Positions 1 through 6,990 of a stretch of DNA of 6,990 nucleotides are shown piece after piece (the stretch's first letter is position 1; every line of letters begins with the position of its first letter). The position numbers and the translations under genes were made by a program. A model generated the notes under the pieces. The model worked only from the letters and a program-made list of their open reading frames with translations. It made no database searches and was not told the origin of the DNA. Origin of the DNA: Streptomyces sp. NRRL WC-3549 (GTDB lineage Bacteria > Actinomycetota > Actinomycetes > Streptomycetales > Streptomycetaceae); the NCBI RefSeq assembly GCF_000721935.1, contig NZ_KL585401.1, positions 88,256 to 95,245 on the forward strand. The letters run 5' to 3'.

Positions 1-1
1 C

Positions 2-583
2 CGCTACACCCATCTGCGCCTCTGCCAGCACCCCGACGGCGGCATCGCGCGCCTGCGGGTCCACGGCGAGGTCGTCCCCGACCCGGCCTGGCTCGCGGCG
101 CTCGGCACGATCGACCTGATCTCGATCCTCAACGGCGGCACCTACGAGGACGCCTCGGACCGCTTCTACTCCTCGCCGGCGCAGATCATCCTGCCGGACA
201 CCTCCCGCAAGATGGACGACGGCTGGGAGAACCGCCGCCGCCGGGTCCGTGACTCGAACGACTGGGTCCGCTTCCGCCTCCCCGCCCAGGGCGCGGTCCG
301 CGCCGTGGAGATCGACACGGCCTACCTCAAGGGCAACGCGGCCGGCTGGATCGCCCTCCACGGCCGCGACGGGGAGAGCGGCGACTGGTTCGAGATCCTC
401 CCGCGCACCCGCCTCCAGCCCGACACCGTGCACCGCTTCGTCCTGGACACCGAGGCCGTGGTCACCCATGTCCGGCTCGACGCGTTCCCCGACGGCGGGG
501 TGGCCCGGATGCGGCTGTACGGCTCCCCGACCAAGGCCGGAACGGCCGAACTGACCCGCCGCTACGAGGAGTCGGTGGCCTGA
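2..583 (+). CDS. alc: Allantoicase, C-terminal part (5' end outside window)
   Basis: Allantoicase (allantoate amidinohydrolase) splits allantoate into ureidoglycolate and urea in the cytoplasm, as a step in using purines as a nitrogen source. The open frame enters from the left edge and gives 193 residues before TGA. The family is built from two similar beta-sandwich repeats, and both are visible: the end of repeat 1 (residues 11-22, PDGGIARLRVHG) and the end of repeat 2 (residues 163-174, PDGGVARMRLYG). Between them lie typical family stretches: NGGTYEDASDRFYSS near residues 45-59, MDDGWENRRRR at 71-81, NDWVRF at 86-91 and VEIDTAYLKGN at 102-112. Family members are usually about 330-380 residues, so roughly 40-50% is missing upstream. 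An internal ATG at 212 is not the start, because conserved family sequence continues before it. A strong hairpin follows the stop by 20 bases, so this is the last gene of its transcript. An allB or related ureide gene may lie upstream, but this cannot be seen. Confidence 0.93.
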   Translation, partial: RYTHLRLCQHPDGGIARLRVHGEVVPDPAWLAALGTIDLISILNGGTYEDASDRFYSSPAQIILPDTSRKMDDGWENRRRRVRDSNDWVRFRLPAQGAVRAVEIDTAYLKGNAAGWIALHGRDGESGDWFEILPRTRLQPDTVHRFVLDTEAVVTHVRLDAFPDGGVARMRLYGSPTKAGTAELTRRYEESVA

Positions 584-602
584 CCGCCGCCCTCCCGAAC
601 CG

Positions 603-646
603 CCGCCCGGCGGACGGCCGCGCCTCTGCGCCCGTCAGCCGGGCGG
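603..646 (+). terminator. Hairpin terminator behind alc
   Basis: A perfect 9-bp inverted repeat, CCGCCCGGC (603-611) with GCCGGGCGG (638-646), encloses a second 5-bp pairing, GACGG (613-617) with CCGTC (632-636), and a third, GCGC (620-623) with GCGC (628-631), around a CTCT loop. Only a G/A mismatch and a two-base CC bulge interrupt the stem. It starts 20 bases after the alc stop. No U-tract follows, so ending transcription by the hairpin alone is an inference from its position and predicted strength. Confidence 0.75.
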
Positions 647-689
647 TCTCCACGTACCCCGGCGCACCACCGGCGGGACCGGCCCGGCT

Positions 690-714
690 GTTTCCGGGGG
701 CAGGCACCGGGCAG
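690..714 (+). promoter_or_regulatory. Candidate stress-sigma (SigB-like) promoter of csbD
   Basis: GTTT at 690-693 is followed after 15 bases by GGGCAG at 709-714. The general-stress SigB family recognises GTTT or GNNT, then 14-16 bases, then GGGTAT or GGGTAC. The -35 part and the spacing fit. The -10 part keeps GGG and A but has C instead of T in the fourth position. Transcription would begin near 720 and give a leader of about 27 bases before the ATG at 747. CsbD itself was named as a SigB-controlled gene in Bacillus subtilis, which makes the match more plausible. It remains a weak match in GC-rich DNA. Confidence 0.3.
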
Positions 715-746
715 GCGCATGACCGACCGCCTAGGAAAGGAGCGCC

Positions 747-920
747 ATGAGTGCCGGAGAGAAGGCCAAGGCCAAGGCCGAGCAGGTCGTGGGCAAGGCC
801 GTGCGCAAGGCCGCCCACGCCGTCGGTGACGACACGACGGCGGCCAAGGGAGGCGCCCTGGAGTCCCGGGGCCACGCCAGGGACGGCAAGGAGAAGGGCA
901 AGGACGCCTTCAAGCGCTGA
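747..920 (+). CDS. CsbD-family small stress protein
   Basis: A 57-residue protein starting MSAGEKAKAKAEQVVGKAVR and ending KGKDAFKR. It is very hydrophilic, rich in Lys, Ala, Gly and Glu, with no cysteine, membrane segment or signal peptide. It fits the CsbD family pattern of two short Lys/Gly helices (about residues 5-25 and 31-55) joined by a GDDT-type turn. CsbD proteins are small cytoplasmic proteins made in large amounts under general stress or at entry to stationary phase; their biochemical role is not established. The start is well supported: AAGGAG at 737-742 lies 4 bases before the ATG. The gene stands alone, 163 bases after alc with a hairpin between, and ends 10 bases before a hairpin shared with convergent pepN. 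Longer open frames overlapping it on either strand give Arg/Pro-rich nonsense and are by-products of high GC content. Confidence 0.85.
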   Translation: MSAGEKAKAKAEQVVGKAVRKAAHAVGDDTTAAKGGALESRGHARDGKEKGKDAFKR

Positions 921-930
921 TCGAGCTGAC

Positions 931-967
931 CGAGGGGGGCGCCTCCGCACCGGAGGCGCCCCCCTCG
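931..967. terminator. Bidirectional terminator between csbD and pepN
   Basis: A perfect 17-bp inverted repeat (931-947 with 951-967, left arm beginning CGAGGGGGGCG) surrounds a three-base CAC loop. It begins 10 bases after the csbD stop and lies 16 bases beyond the pepN stop on the other strand, so it can serve both converging transcripts. There is no clear U-tract on either side. The stem is nearly all G-C and is one of the strongest structures in the window. Confidence 0.88.
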
Positions 968-983
968 TCCGCGTTCGGGACCG

Positions 984-3560
984 CTACGCGGAGGCCGCCG
1001 CCGCGTCCGCCGCCCGCGCCTTCAGGGCGCGCTCCACACCCGAGCGGGACTCCGACATCAGCCGCCGCAGCGCGGCGCTCGGCCGTGCCGACTCCAGCCA
1101 GGCGTCCGTGGCGTCCAGGGTCTCCTGCGAGACCTGGAGGGCCGGGTACAGGCCGACCGCGATCTGCTGGGCCATCTCGTGGCTCCGCGAGTCCCAGACG
1201 TCCTTGACCGCCGCGAAGAACTTCTCCGTGTACGGGGCCAGCAGCTCACGCTGGTCGCTCTGCACGAAACCGGCGATCACCGACTCCTGGAGGGAGTTGG
1301 GCAGCTTGTCGGACTCGACCACCGAGGCCCACGCCTCGGCCTTCGCCGCCTCCGAGGGCTGCGCCGCACGCGCCTCGGCCGCGTGGCGCTCGCCCGCCGC
1401 CGTCCGGTCGCGCTCGTACTCGGCGGCGATCTCCTCCTCGTCCAGCAGCCCCGACGCGGCCAGCCGCTGCACGAACGCCCAGCGCAGCTCCGTGTCGACG
1501 GCCAGGCCCTCGATCTCCTCGGTGCCGTTCAGCAGGGCCTGGAGCAGGTCCAGCTGGAGCGGGGTGCGCGCGGTCGCCGCGAAGGCACGGGCCCAGGCCA
1601 GCTGGTGGTCGCTGCCCGGCTCCGCCGCGCGCAGGTGCGCCAGCGTCGCCTCCGTCCAGCGGGCCAGCCCCGTCTCGCGCCACTGGGGCGCCGCGTACTG
1701 GTCCACGGCCAGCTTCACCTGGCGGTGCAGCGACTGGACGACACCGATGTCGCTCTCCTTGCCGATGCCCGAGAGGACCAGCTCCAGGTAGTCGCGGGTG
1801 GCGAGCTCCCCGTCGCGCGTCATGTCCCAGGCGGAGGCCCAGCACAGGGCGCGCGGCAGGGACTCGGTGAAGTCGCCCAGGTGCTCGGTGACGCACCGCA
1901 GCGACTCCTCGTCGAGCCGGACCTTCGCGTACGACAGGTCGTCGTCGTTGAGCAGGACGACCGCCGGGCGCGCCGTGCCGGCCGGGAGCGCGACGGTGGT
2001 GCGCTCACCGTCGACGTCCAGCTCGATCCGGTTCCCGCGGACGAGCTTGCCCTCGCCGTCCAGGTCGTAGAAGCCGATCGCGATCCGGTGCGGACGCAGC
2101 GTCGGCTCGCCCTTGGCACCCGCCGGCAGCGCCGGGGCCTCCTGGAGGACGGTGAAGGAGGTGATGTGACCGGCCTCGTCCGTCTCGATCTCCGGGCGCA
2201 GGACGTTGATCCCGGCCGTCTCCAGCCACGCCTTCGACCAGGCCTTGAGGTCCCGGCCGGAGGTCTCCTCCAGCGCGCCCAGCAGGTCCGCCAGGCGCGT
2301 GTTGCCGTATGCGTGCGCCTTGAAGTACGCCTGTACGCCCTTGAAGAACTCGTCCATGCCGACGTACGCCACGAGCTGCTTGAGCACCGAGGCGCCCTTC
2401 GCGTACGTGATCCCGTCGAAGTTGACCAGGACGTCGTCCAGGTCGCGGATGTCCGCCATGATCGGGTGCGTCGAGGGCAGCTGGTCCTGGCGGTAGGCCC
2501 ACGTCTTCATCGAGTTGGCGAAGGTGGTCCAGGAGTGCGGCCACTTCGAGCCCTCGGCGTACGCCTGGCAGGCGACCTCGGCGAACGTGGCGAACGACTC
2601 GTTCAGCCACAGGTCGTTCCACCACTCCATGGTGACCAGGTCGCCGAACCACATGTGGGCCAGCTCGTGGAGGATGGTCGCCGCGCGCACCTCGTACGCC
2701 GCGTCCGTCACCTTGGAGCGGAAGACGTACTGGTCACGGATGGTGACCGCGCCCGCGTTCTCCATCGCGCCCGCGTTGAACTCGGGGACGAAGAGCTGGT
2801 CGTACTTGGCGAACGGGTAGGCGTAGTCGAACTTCTCCTGGAACCAGTCGAAGCCCTGCCGGGTGACGGCGAAGATGTCGTCCGCGTCGAGGTACTCGGC
2901 GAGCGAGGGACGGCAGTAGATGCCCAGCGGCACCACCTGGCCGTCCTTCTCGTAGGTGCTGTGCACCGCGTGGTACGGACCGGCGATCAGGGCCGTGATG
3001 TAGGTGGAGATGCGCGGCGTCGGCTCGAAGGACCAGACGTCGTCCACCGGCTCGGGCGTCGGCGAGTTGGAGATCACGGTCCAGCCGGCCGGCGCCTTCA
3101 CGGTGAAGCGGAAGGTCGCCTTCAGGTCCGGCTGCTCGAAGCTCGCGAACACCCGCCGGGCGTCCGGCACCTCGAACTGGGTGTACAGGTAGGCCTGCTC
3201 GTCGACCGGGTCGACGAACCGGTGCAGGCCCTCACCGGTGTTGGTGTACGCGCAGTCGGCGACGACCTTCAGCTCGTTGGCGCCGGCTTCCAGGTGCTTC
3301 AGCGCGATCCGCGAGTCACGGAAGACGGAGGCGACGTCCAGCGCCTCGCCGTTCAGTACGACGTCGTGCACGGCCGGGGCGACCAGGTCGATGAAGGTCT
3401 CCGCACCGGCTTCGGCGGAGTCGAAGCGCACGGTGGTGACGGACCGGTAGGTGCCGCCCTCCTGCGCTCCGGAGAGGTCGAGATCGATCTCGTACGCGTC
3501 CACGGTCAGCAGGCGCGCCCGCTCCTGTGCCTCTTCGCGGGTCAGATTGGTGCCAGGCAC
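984..3560 (-). CDS. pepN: Aminopeptidase N (M1 family zinc metallopeptidase)
   Basis: PepN removes N-terminal amino acids from peptides, mainly in the cytoplasm, in the last steps of protein turnover and peptide use. The predicted protein has 858 residues, the usual size for actinobacterial PepN. All hallmarks are present: the substrate-binding GAMEN motif (264-268), the zinc site HELAH (298-302) with the third ligand Glu321 in NESFA exactly 18 residues later, and the likely catalytic Tyr386 in GITYAKG. In order: N-terminal beta domain (about 15-200), thermolysin-like catalytic domain (about 205-430), a small beta domain (about 435-525) and a long helical ERAP1-type C-terminal domain (about 555-850). 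No signal peptide is seen. The start is GTG at 3560, because AAGGAG lies 8 bases upstream and the protein then begins with the family-typical (M)PGTNLTREEAQ. The open frame extends in phase to 3782, but the added 74 residues are Pro/Arg/Gly-rich intergenic translation. An ATG at 3596 is possible but has its purine run touching the start. The stop is TAG. Confidence 0.96.
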   Translation of the reverse strand: MPGTNLTREEAQERARLLTVDAYEIDLDLSGAQEGGTYRSVTTVRFDSAEAGAETFIDLVAPAVHDVVLNGEALDVASVFRDSRIALKHLEAGANELKVVADCAYTNTGEGLHRFVDPVDEQAYLYTQFEVPDARRVFASFEQPDLKATFRFTVKAPAGWTVISNSPTPEPVDDVWSFEPTPRISTYITALIAGPYHAVHSTYEKDGQVVPLGIYCRPSLAEYLDADDIFAVTRQGFDWFQEKFDYAYPFAKYDQLFVPEFNAGAMENAGAVTIRDQYVFRSKVTDAAYEVRAATILHELAHMWFGDLVTMEWWNDLWLNESFATFAEVACQAYAEGSKWPHSWTTFANSMKTWAYRQDQLPSTHPIMADIRDLDDVLVNFDGITYAKGASVLKQLVAYVGMDEFFKGVQAYFKAHAYGNTRLADLLGALEETSGRDLKAWSKAWLETAGINVLRPEIETDEAGHITSFTVLQEAPALPAGAKGEPTLRPHRIAIGFYDLDGEGKLVRGNRIELDVDGERTTVALPAGTARPAVVLLNDDDLSYAKVRLDEESLRCVTEHLGDFTESLPRALCWASAWDMTRDGELATRDYLELVLSGIGKESDIGVVQSLHRQVKLAVDQYAAPQWRETGLARWTEATLAHLRAAEPGSDHQLAWARAFAATARTPLQLDLLQALLNGTEEIEGLAVDTELRWAFVQRLAASGLLDEEEIAAEYERDRTAAGERHAAEARAAQPSEAAKAEAWASVVESDKLPNSLQESVIAGFVQSDQRELLAPYTEKFFAAVKDVWDSRSHEMAQQIAVGLYPALQVSQETLDATDAWLESARPSAALRRLMSESRSGVERALKARAADAAAASA

Positions 3561-3568
3561 GCGGTCAT

Positions 3569-3574
3569 CTCCTT
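3569..3574 (-). promoter_or_regulatory. Ribosome binding site fixing the pepN GTG start
   Basis: Read on the minus strand this is AAGGAG, 8 bases before the GTG at 3560. It decides between this GTG and the in-frame ATG at 3596, whose only purine-rich run (GGAAGG) abuts the start codon. Confidence 0.8.
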
Positions 3575-3580
3575 GATCTG

Positions 3581-3595
3581 TGACGTTTCCCGTCA
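3581..3595. promoter_or_regulatory. Palindrome TGACG-N5-CGTCA in the pepN leader
   Basis: TGACG (3581-3585) and CGTCA (3591-3595) form a perfect 5-bp inverted repeat around TTTCC. It lies just upstream of the pepN ribosome binding site, 20 bases before the start codon. The form suits a dimeric repressor, but no known operator is recognised, and the half-sites are short enough to arise by chance. No convincing -10/-35 promoter was found for pepN in this gap. Confidence 0.3.
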
Positions 3596-3637
3596 TCCTT
3601 CCACGTGGGGCGGGCCCGGCGCGATGTCCGTTTCCCG
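3584..3637. repeat. Direct 9-bp repeat CGTTTCCCG upstream of pepN
   Basis: CGTTTCCCG occurs at 3584-3592 and again at 3629-3637, 45 bp apart in the same orientation. The first copy overlaps the TGACG-N5-CGTCA palindrome. The remaining upstream stretch, about 3638-3768, is strongly GC-rich and shows no gene or clear regulatory element. Confidence 0.4.
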
Positions 3638-3769
3638 CCGGGACCCGCGCCGGCGACGACACGGGCCGCCCTGCGTCCCCTGCTGCCTGCGGGGGGCCGG
3701 GCCCGGCTGCCGCACCGGGTACCCGTCGCCCGGGCCGGTGCGCTGCGGGCGGTACGCCGCGACGACGCG

Positions 3770-3805
3770 GAGGGGCGGCCACCGGGTCCCGGTGGCCGCC
3801 CCCTC
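3770..3805 (-). terminator. Hairpin terminator behind asd
   Basis: A 15-bp perfect inverted repeat (3772-3786 with 3788-3802) meets at a single central T at 3787; in RNA the tip would open to a small loop. One bulged C at 3803 allows two further pairs (3770-3771 with 3804-3805). It begins 14 bases beyond the asd stop on the minus strand and precedes pepN by about 210 bases, which argues against simple asd-pepN cotranscription. No U-tract is present. Confidence 0.82.
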
Positions 3806-3819
3806 GGCGTACGGACGGA

Positions 3820-4860
<1,041 letters not shown>

Positions 4861-4899
4861 TCACGAACGAACAGGCGCTTTGCCGGTCCATGATGTGTC

Positions 4900-4954
4900 T
4901 GTCCAGAGCTTTCTTGTCCAATCCATTGTCCGGCAGGCGGACAGGACGCGGACA
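4900..4954. promoter_or_regulatory. Cluster of five TGTCC/GGACA half-sites upstream of asd
   Basis: On the plus strand TGTCCA occurs at 4900 and 4915, TGTCCG at 4927, and CGGACA at 4938 and 4949. The start-to-start distances are 15, 12, 11 and 11 bp, close to one helical turn for the last three. The middle pair forms a perfect inverted repeat TGTCCG-N5-CGGACA (4927-4943). The cluster lies 51-106 bases upstream of the asd start, where a promoter and operator are expected. It is unusually AT-rich in part for this genome (around 4908-4928). No clear -10/-35 pair could be assigned. The binding protein is unknown. Confidence 0.4.
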
Positions 4955-4955
4955 T

Positions 4956-4997
4956 GGCTGTGGGGCGGGAGCCCTTGCGGGCGCCCGCCCCACAGCC
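4956..4997 (-). terminator. Hairpin terminator behind the S8 protease gene
   Basis: A perfect 14-bp inverted repeat, GGCTGTGGGGCGGG (4956-4969) with its complement at 4984-4997, is followed inward by one A/G mismatch and a further 4-bp stem, GCCC (4971-4974) with GGGC (4979-4982), around a TTGC loop. It begins 48 bases beyond the protease stop codon and isolates asd from it. No U-tract is seen. Confidence 0.82.
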
Positions 4998-5002
4998 GGC
5001 GT

Positions 5003-5029
5003 GTGTCACAGGGATCACACGGATCACAC
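5003..5029. repeat. Tandem 9-bp repeat with three TGTGA units
   Basis: On the plus strand GGATCACAC is present twice in direct contact (5012-5020, 5021-5029), preceded by a degenerate unit GTGTCACAG (5003-5011). Read on the minus strand, TGTGA appears three times at a 9-bp period. The array lies between the protease stop codon (5046) and its terminator, so it would be in the 3' untranslated part of that mRNA. It could be a small slippage repeat or a binding site; nothing identifies a function. Confidence 0.5.
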
Positions 5030-5045
5030 GGTCAGCGCGGTGCCG

Positions 5046-6989
5046 TTACGGCGCGACCTTCTCGATCACGACGCTGCCGGTGCCCGCCGCGGTGCCGCGC
5101 GCGTTCACCAGCTCGACCTCGCCGAAGAACTGCCGGCCCTCGGGGGCCGCTCCGGCGACGACGACCTCGGCGCCGACCTGGGCGGACGCGCCGTTGGCCA
5201 GCTTCACGGCCTTCGACTCGTCGACCTTGATCTGACCGAGCGACGCGGAGTAGTACACGTCGCGGTAGTCGTACTCGGTGGTCCCGGCGGGGACCGAGTA
5301 GCCGTCGATGACGACGGTGTACGTGCCGGCGGCCGGCTTCACGAGGCTGACCGACTCCTCCGAGCCCGCCGTCGTCGAGGCGCCGACCTGCGTGGCGCCC
5401 TTGAAGATGTACAGGTCGAGGTCGGCGTTGGCGTCCGCCGTGTTGCCGATGGCGAAGTCCAGCTTCTCGACACCCTCACCGATGGTGACCGTCTTGGTGT
5501 ACTCGCCGCCGGTGGAGATCGACGGGCGCTCGACGTCGGCCGAGCCCAGCGAGCCGCCCCGCAGCGAGCCCTGGAGGTCACCGGCGTTGTTGGTGACCGT
5601 CCAGTCCACCGCGGCCGGGGTGCCGATCTTCGCCTCGGCGATGGTGCGCACCGCCGGGTCGAAGGAGGCGCCGAGCAGCGAGACGTCCAGCTTGTACGGG
5701 TTGTCCAGCAGCGGCGACGTACGACGGGCCTCGACCTCGATCTCCCAGACGCCGGGCTGCGGGTCCTTGTAGGAGCGCACGTCCGGGCGGCAGGTGTTGG
5801 CCGGGTTCTCGTAGTTCGGGTAGCAGTAGACCGTGGAGCTGTCCTCCACCCCGACCCCGTAGGGGTGGATGGAGATGAACCGGGTCTGGCTGCCCGAGCG
5901 CAGGGCGCTCATCGCGACCTCGAGGGTCTTGGCACCCTCCGGCACGTTCAGGAAGTACGACGTGGTGCCGTTGCGCTGCACCGAACCGGACGCCTTGAAC
6001 GAGTAGTCCGGCTTCACCAGGTCCTTGGCGACGACGACCGTGGCGAGGATCTGGTGGTCGACGCCCTTGGTCTTCTTGTCGTCGACCTGGAGGATCGCGC
6101 TGTGCACGCCGGCGCTCTTGGGCTTCGCCTGGACCTTGACGGTGACCGGCTCGCCCAGCGGCAGCGCGACCGTCTTGGAGCCGGTCAGCTTGAAGGTGCC
6201 GTCGTCGTTCTTCCAGGACAGCTTGTGCTTCACGGCCTTGTCCGGGCCCGTGGTGCGCGTGATGACCACGTCGTACGACTTCTTCTGGCCGACCTGCAGG
6301 CCGCCCTCACGGTCGTACAGGCCGGTGCCGAAGCCCGGGGTCTTCAGCGCGAAGTCGATCGCGGTGTCGACCGGGGCCTTCACCGTGTACTCGTGCGCCG
6401 GGTCGCCCTTCTTCGAGATCTGCTTCCAGGCGGCGACGATGTCGATCAGACCGGCGCCCTGGGCGTGCGCGGGCACGTCCTTGATGTGGGAGGCGGTGCT
6501 GGTCAGCGCGGTCCGCAGATCGGCCGGGGGCAGCTCGACGTGCTTCTGCTTCGCGGCGGACAGCAGCAGCGCCGTCGCGCCGGCGGCCTGCGGCGAGGAC
6601 ATCGAGGTGCCCTGCAGCATGGAGTAGCCGGCCGGGAGCGAGTAGCCCGCCTCCTTGACCGGGCCGCCGGGCAGCCAGGTCTGCGTGGTGTTGATCGCGG
6701 CACCCGGGGCGGTCAGGGTCGGCGTGAACCCGCCGTCCTCACGCGGACCGCGCGAGGAGAAGGGCAGCATGTCGTACTTCTTGGTGACGGTCGAGCCGTA
6801 GTTGGCCGCCCAGGTCTCCTTGGAGATGGACGCGCCCACCGAGATGACGTGGTCGGCGAGACCGGGGTCGCCGATGGTGTTCAGCCCCGGGCCCTCGTTG
6901 CCGGCCGAGATGACCAGCTGGACGCCGTAGATGTCGATGAGCCGCTTGTAGAGCTCGGCCCGGGCGTTGTTGCCGTCGTTGAGCGGCGG
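5046..6989 (-). CDS. Large S8 (subtilisin-like) serine protease, C-terminal part
   Basis: This is the C-terminal 647 residues of a secreted-type subtilase; the frame enters from the right edge and ends with TAA. Visible residue 129 is the nucleophile in GTSMSSPQAAG, and Asn31 in SAGNEGPG is the oxyanion-hole residue. The catalytic Asp and His, signal peptide and propeptide lie outside the window. The catalytic domain ends near residue 190 (LIDIVAAWKQ). The motifs NTIGDPG and TAPGAAINTT, and the long appended region, recall tripeptidyl-peptidase II-like members of the S8 family. After it come an Ig-like beta region (about 230-322), a beta-sandwich region with two cysteines, Cys389 and Cys400 (about 325-440), a stretch typical of bacterial pre-peptidase C-terminal (PPC) domains (about 490-580, DADLDLYIFKG-like NADLDLYIFKG and GTYTVVIDGY), and a final small beta domain (590-647). 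The GTG at 6839 is internal (VISVGAS strand). Export is inferred from the family, the beta domains and the possible disulfide. Confidence 0.9.
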   Translation of the reverse strand, partial: PPLNDGNNARAELYKRLIDIYGVQLVISAGNEGPGLNTIGDPGLADHVISVGASISKETWAANYGSTVTKKYDMLPFSSRGPREDGGFTPTLTAPGAAINTTQTWLPGGPVKEAGYSLPAGYSMLQGTSMSSPQAAGATALLLSAAKQKHVELPPADLRTALTSTASHIKDVPAHAQGAGLIDIVAAWKQISKKGDPAHEYTVKAPVDTAIDFALKTPGFGTGLYDREGGLQVGQKKSYDVVITRTTGPDKAVKHKLSWKNDDGTFKLTGSKTVALPLGEPVTVKVQAKPKSAGVHSAILQVDDKKTKGVDHQILATVVVAKDLVKPDYSFKASGSVQRNGTTSYFLNVPEGAKTLEVAMSALRSGSQTRFISIHPYGVGVEDSSTVYCYPNYENPANTCRPDVRSYKDPQPGVWEIEVEARRTSPLLDNPYKLDVSLLGASFDPAVRTIAEAKIGTPAAVDWTVTNNAGDLQGSLRGGSLGSADVERPSISTGGEYTKTVTIGEGVEKLDFAIGNTADANADLDLYIFKGATQVGASTTAGSEESVSLVKPAAGTYTVVIDGYSVPAGTTEYDYRDVYYSASLGQIKVDESKAVKLANGASAQVGAEVVVAGAAPEGRQFFGEVELVNARGTAAGTGSVVIEKVAP

Positions 6990-6990
6990 G

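Noticed and set aside
462..950. Minus-strand open frames across alc end and csbD
   Set aside because: They run through a terminator hairpin and antisense to csbD, and show no family resemblance.
3696..3707. Perfect 12-bp palindrome GCCGGGCCCGGC
   Set aside because: Palindromes of only G and C this short are frequent by chance at this base composition, and it has no clear positional meaning.
3561..3782. N-terminal extension of pepN to 3782
   Set aside because: The added 74 residues are low-complexity Pro/Arg/Gly and run into the asd terminator. The GTG at 3560 has a well-placed AAGGAG and the family-typical N-terminus.
5003..5029. TGTGA repeats as a CRP binding site
   Set aside because: A CRP site needs inverted half-sites (TGTGA-N6-TCACA). 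Here the units are direct repeats with a 9-bp period, and they lie downstream of a stop codon.
5046..6839. Protease gene starting at GTG 6839
   Set aside because: Coding continues in frame to the window edge with conserved S8 sequence (SAGNEGPG oxyanion motif), so 6839 is inside the gene.

Overview
The window looks like a chromosomal core segment from a Streptomyces or close relative. It is very GC-rich, with G or C at nearly all third codon positions. Two of the visible start codons are GTG, start codons follow purine-rich ribosome binding sites, and the proteins resemble streptomycete families. No RNA gene, insertion sequence, CRISPR array or phage gene was seen.

Layout from left to right. 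At 2-583 (+) is the C-terminal part of allantoicase (alc), closed by a strong hairpin at 603-646. At 747-920 (+) is a small CsbD-family stress-protein gene of 57 residues, with a good ribosome binding site and a possible stress-sigma promoter. It converges on the next gene across a perfect 17-bp hairpin (931-967) that can end transcription from both sides. The rest of the window is on the minus strand: aminopeptidase N (pepN, 3560 to 984), then upstream of it aspartate-semialdehyde dehydrogenase (asd, 4848 to 3820), then the C-terminal 647 residues of a large subtilisin-family (S8) serine protease that runs off the right edge (6989 to 5046).

Although pepN, asd and the protease point the same way, each is separated from the next by roughly 200-260 bases holding a strong hairpin. 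They therefore look like separate transcription units rather than one operon. The hairpins lack U-tracts, as is common in Streptomyces. The intergenic stretches hold short repeats that could be operators: a cluster of five TGTCC/GGACA half-sites upstream of asd, a TGACG-N5-CGTCA palindrome in the pepN leader, and three TGTGA units at a 9-bp period behind the protease.

The genes cover purine-nitrogen salvage (allantoicase), peptide breakdown (probably exported S8 protease; PepN, which acts on peptides in the cytoplasm), aspartate-family amino acid synthesis (Asd) and stress response (CsbD). They share a loose theme of nitrogen and amino acid supply, but the sequence does not show that they form one system. 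I found no convincing new multi-gene system. The intergenic repeat clusters and the unannotated-size csbD gene are the parts most worth a second look.
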